In this document: piece after piece, positions 60,795-64,000 of the stretch
Numbering within the stretch: position 1 is the stretch's first letter
Layout: every line of letters starts with the position of its first letter
Assembly (NCBI GenBank): GCA_934424575.1
Contig: CAKRXU010000007.1
Span: 46,910 to 110,909 of the forward strand
Origin: an uncultured Blautia sp.
GTDB lineage: Bacteria > Bacillota > Clostridia > Lachnospirales > Lachnospiraceae
DNA: 64,000 nucleotides
Direction: 5' to 3'
Made by a program: the position numbers and the translations under genes
Notes under the pieces: generated by a model
The model's database searches: none
What the model was told of the DNA's origin: nothing
The model's input: the letters and a program-made list of their open reading frames with translations, nothing else

Positions 60795-60896
60795 AGTTAT
60801 TTTACAACTCTTTTTTGATACAGTCAAGTCCTTTCTCGACAGAATGTAACAATTTTGTCGCAAATTTTATAAACAACAAAATAAACTGACCGGTCA

Positions 60897-61586
60897 TTAC
60901 TTTCCTTTGTAATAATCGGTCAGCCCCATACACAGGTCGAACTCGTGGTTCATTCTCTCCACAAAACCTTCTTCATTGTCGGTATATGGCTGTGCGTCAT
61001 TGACGATATATCTTCCAAACTTCATTCCATCCAGGCTGAACTCAGAATCCTCCGACCAGATGCCATGCGTTCCCTGCCAGTAGGAATCCTCTCCTGCTAC
61101 GCTCAAAACAAAAGCGTCCACATATTTGTCATCATTGCTGTCGTAATCCATGTAATCGATCTGGGAATCAAACGCAGACAGGACTTCCTCCGCCAGTTCC
61201 TCAATTGAATTGTTATCGTTTTCGTATTTCTCCATATCATACTTGGCAGTATAATAAAAAACATCTCCACTTAGCTGAAGCTGTGAACTGGAAATATCCT
61301 TTGCATATGTAGTCATACTGTTCTGATTTCCGCTGAAAAGCAGAGTTCTCAGTTTATCAGAAGTAAGTGCCCCTTCTTTGAATCGGTTATCCGGAAAATC
61401 GACCATAAATACCGGCATCTTGACTGTACCCTCGACTGCAGCATGTTCCTTCCCGTCGGAACAGACTTCCTGAGTCAGATCTTCTGTCGTATCTTCCTGA
61501 ACTTCTTTATCCTTTGCACTGCAGAAATTTACAGCAAGTATTGAAAGTATAACTCCTGCAAGTATCATTTTACCAAAATGTTTCAT
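60897..61586 (-). pseudogene. Shortened M6-like secreted protease with destroyed zinc site
   Basis: 229 residues. A signal-like start is followed by sequence typical of M6-type proteases (MPVFMVDFPDNRF, SSSQLQLSGDVFYY, YDSNDDKYVDAFVLSVAG, GTHGIWSED). The zinc motif expected as HEFGHxLGLxD reads HEFDLCMGLTD (214-224), losing the second His, and the protein ends five residues later where the family continues for hundreds. I see no downstream remnant, so it is either decayed or a non-enzymatic relic. Confidence 0.65.
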
Positions 61587-61727
61587 AATAATCTCCCCTT
61601 ACAATCAAACCACCGAACCACCTGCCTCCCAACAGATGATTCTGATTTCCTTGTAACGGCTCTTATTATACACTTGCAGATAAGCGCGCTGTAAATTCGA
61701 TTTTTCGTGAGTAAGTTTTTCTCATGG

Positions 61728-62666
61728 TCAGTTTGCTGAACTATCCCTGCGGTTTACTACATAAATACCAACGCACACCAGAAGCAGGGCGATCAGACTT
61801 CCTGCATTAAATGCCTGGTGGATTTCGCCCAGGACCAGTGCTGACAGAATCACGCTGCACAGTGGATTTACAAAACCAAATATCGCGACTTTTGAAACGT
61901 CATTCCATGCAAGCAGCACAGACCAGAGTGTGTATGCTACTGCTGAGACCATTGCCAGATACAATATGAGCAGTATTCCACCGGCTGTAACATTACCAAG
62001 ATGTCCTCCCATGCCCACACCAATCAAAGTCAATATGATGCCTCCCATCGTAAACTGTGTTCCACTCAAAACTACCGGAGATACTTTTCTGGAAAAAATA
62101 TTGATCAGCACAGTGGAGATTCCATAAGAAAGCTGCGCAATCAGGATAAAACCTTCGCCAGTGAGTTTAAAGCCCATATCCAGTGAATTTCCCATCAGAT
62201 TGATGACTACAACTCCTGCGAAGCCGAGAATACAGCCGGCGATCTTCCTGCCTGTCATTCGCTCGTTTCGAAACACAAGACAGGACAAAAGGATTGCAAT
62301 AAAATTCCCAAGCCCGGTGATGATTCCACCTTTAACGCCGGATGTATGTGCGACACCTATATAAAAGAAAAAATACTGTCCTACTGTCTGTGCCAGACAT
62401 ACTGGTACAGCATATTTCAGGATTTCTCTGTTCGGAAGCATGATTTTCCTTTCTCGAACAGATGCAAAGATCAGAACCAGAATACCCGCCAGTGTAAAAC
62501 GAATTCCGGCAAAAACGATCTGACTTGCCGTGTCTGCAGAATCCACCTGCATCAGATTATACCCTGTTTTGATAACAGGGATCGCACTCCCCCATAAAAC
62601 ACAGCATACGCACGCCAGAAGCGCAACGATACCTGTTTTTGTCAGGATGTTTTGTTTTTGTGTCAT
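61728..62666 (-). CDS. EamA/DMT-family transporter
   Basis: 312 residues with ten membrane helices in two EamA halves (about 15-140 and 165-300): LWGSAIPVIKTGYN, FNNPL-like FGFVNPLCSVILSALVLGE. Exports or exchanges metabolites such as amino acids or purines; substrate unknown. Single gene on the minus strand. Confidence 0.9.
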   Translation of the reverse strand: MTQKQNILTKTGIVALLACVCCVLWGSAIPVIKTGYNLMQVDSADTASQIVFAGIRFTLAGILVLIFASVRERKIMLPNREILKYAVPVCLAQTVGQYFFFYIGVAHTSGVKGGIITGLGNFIAILLSCLVFRNERMTGRKIAGCILGFAGVVVINLMGNSLDMGFKLTGEGFILIAQLSYGISTVLINIFSRKVSPVVLSGTQFTMGGIILTLIGVGMGGHLGNVTAGGILLILYLAMVSAVAYTLWSVLLAWNDVSKVAIFGFVNPLCSVILSALVLGEIHQAFNAGSLIALLLVCVGIYVVNRRDSSAN

Positions 62667-62804
62667 GATTTATTTCTCCTCTTTAGATGTATTATTTATT
62701 ACTTTACTTTAATTTCTCCAGTACTGGAAGAAGGCATCCTCCTGCTCAGAGCGGATCCCATACTTTCTTCTTGCTATATAAAACTTTGATTTCCAGAGCG
62801 ATGT

Positions 62805-62972
62805 GTGGATCTCACATGACTGAAGTCACATGCTCCTCAGTCGCTTTAAGCGACAAGGCTAAATATCGGCGGATACGCCTGTAACTTAGGACATGCGCAG
62901 TCATGCGCTTTTTCCATGCCAGATATGGCAGGTTCCCACACCACAGGTAGTCCGCTGTATATCTGCCTGTGT
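62805..62972 (-). mobile_element. Right end of an IS200/IS605-type element, possible omega-RNA region
   Basis: Directly past the tnpB stop the minus strand has several hairpins: GTCGCTTAAAGCGAC (5-6 bp stem) and a subterminal imperfect palindrome with TGACT/AGTCA and bulged TG near 62812-62835, as at IS605-family ends. In this family the guide-like RNA covers the tnpB 3' end and right end. The exact border is not visible. Confidence 0.5.
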
Positions 62973-63998
62973 TTATGCAGTTTTTAAGAGTTCCATTTCT
63001 GAAAATAATTCTCTTAAGTCCGCATATACACATGAGATCCTACGCTTTACCGAAGGGACTTTTGCCTCCAGAAAAGACCTTTCCGTTGCCGGAAGGGGTT
63101 TTAAGAGTTCACGGATAAAATATCTTGCTCCAATATTATAGGATGCCGAAAGATCACAGTTATATCTTTTTCCATTCTGGAATGTACAGAGACTGTGATT
63201 GCCCGGATCACGGACAACTGTTCCTGACCCATCATATGCAAGCCTGCTGGTATTCCATGCACAGATCCTGGATATCCGCATCCCTCTGCGATGTGCCTGA
63301 TGTTCACATCTTTTCTGGATATCCCTTTTCCTCCACAGATGCAGCTTCTGTTTCTTTCTTCCCGATATCTTTCCTTTTATTTCCAGATACTCAAACACGA
63401 TCACATCCGCATGGTTTTCTTCCGCATATCCTGTGACTGCTCCTGCGATCTTTCTTCCGAGTTCTGTGTTAAGACGCTTCGCATAAGCCCATCTGCTTTT
63501 CACCTGTACAGAGCCATGCTTCCGCTGGAACCTGCTTATCCGTCCCAGCACACGGTACATCCGGTCTTTTTCACTGAGAAAATCGATAAACTTTCTTCCC
63601 AGGACAGTTCCATCTGACCGCATAATGGTGCAGACTGCATCCGTATTGATTCCCAGATCCACACTGCAGATGATCTGTTCTCTGATTGGTACTTTCGTAA
63701 GTATCACATCTTCTGTATAAGAAAAACGCAGAAAGTATTTCTTGTGTCTTCTCTCTAATGTTGGGGCAGATGCTTTTTTCCCGGACCAGTTCTTCCTCAG
63801 ATACTCCATATCCGTGTGACTTAACCGTACATGGAACCATTTCCAGTCATGACCGTCATATAACTTCAGATAAGCAGCATCCTTTCCGTTCTCATTCTCC
63901 CGGTACATCACGTCACGGTAAAAGACCGGCATGGCATGATTCTCATATACAAGTTTTGGCTTTCCTCCTATTTGACCTGATTTTTCCCACATCCCCAT
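62973..63998 (-). CDS. tnpB: TnpB (IS605 OrfB-type RNA-guided nuclease), 5' end outside window
   Basis: At least 341 residues; the frame is open to the right window edge, so the true start may lie beyond. RuvC-like active-site residues are visible as SVDLGINTDAV (Asp), IVFEYLEI (Glu) and NCDLSASYNIG (Asp). The zinc-ribbon region between the last two has only scattered Cys (RICAW, SLCTF), so it looks degenerate. No tnpA is in the window. Confidence 0.85.
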   Translation of the reverse strand: MGMWEKSGQIGGKPKLVYENHAMPVFYRDVMYRENENGKDAAYLKLYDGHDWKWFHVRLSHTDMEYLRKNWSGKKASAPTLERRHKKYFLRFSYTEDVILTKVPIREQIICSVDLGINTDAVCTIMRSDGTVLGRKFIDFLSEKDRMYRVLGRISRFQRKHGSVQVKSRWAYAKRLNTELGRKIAGAVTGYAEENHADVIVFEYLEIKGKISGRKKQKLHLWRKRDIQKRCEHQAHRRGMRISRICAWNTSRLAYDGSGTVVRDPGNHSLCTFQNGKRYNCDLSASYNIGARYFIRELLKPLPATERSFLEAKVPSVKRRISCVYADLRELFSEMELLKTA

Positions 63999-64000
63999 TC

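Overview
The window looks like chromosome from a low-to-mid GC, monoderm Clostridia, most likely a gut Lachnospiraceae. This is inferred from gene content and not from any database match: T-box and TPP leader RNAs, a Tad-type pilus locus without secretin or other outer-membrane parts, a long-form hibernation factor, ECF/HIT/WYL genes and an IS605-type TnpB. Most genes are on the minus strand with short spacings, AGGAGG-type ribosome sites and frequent 4-base overlaps. I see no rRNA, tRNA, CRISPR array or prophage.

Layout: 1-6,723 holds the end of an unknown gene, a beta-CASP hydrolase, two envelope-associated proteins of unknown role, murG, an ECF sigma factor with a HIT protein, and an orphan histidine kinase. 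6,726-16,839 holds a rhomboid protease and a complete Gram-positive Tad (Flp) locus of eleven genes with its promoter, including a 59-residue Flp1-like pilin. 17,045-21,061 holds an acetyltransferase/lipoprotein pair, an amidohydrolase and an AlaX editing protein. 21,354-27,525 is a beta-fructoside unit (GH32, two ABC permeases, binding protein, LacI regulator) with promoter and operators. 27,816-34,149 is the whole F1Fo ATP synthase operon. 34,224-39,880 holds birA, a WYL regulator, a small membrane protein behind a tandem operator array, a phosphodiesterase/thioesterase/ketopantoate-reductase-like operon, nth and upp. 40,015-43,152 is a MoxR-type ATPase / VWA operon. 43,154-53,145 holds a PAP2/CDP-alcohol phosphotransferase fusion, a DnaJ-like protein, hibernation factor and housekeeping enzymes. 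53,271-56,502 is a TPP-riboswitch thiamine operon (thiSG fusion, thiH, thiE-like). 56,619-60,794 is a TRAP transporter operon. The rest holds a decayed M6-like protein, an EamA exporter and a TnpB cut by the window edge.

The strongest candidate for something new is the TRAP locus. A separate DctQ is followed by one 1111-residue protein in which the DctM permease is fused through an acidic Ser/Gly linker to two almost identical DctP-type binding domains in tandem. A T-box leader precedes it, so expression appears tied to the charging of a tRNA. The layout recalls ABC importers with tandem tethered binding domains, but in the TRAP family. Other points worth a look are a ThiS-ThiG fusion that buries the Gly-Gly tail, a pseudopilin carrying two Ada-like Cys motifs, a 13-bp-periodic LexA-like operator array before a WYL operon, and several genes whose best ribosome site points at a non-standard start codon.
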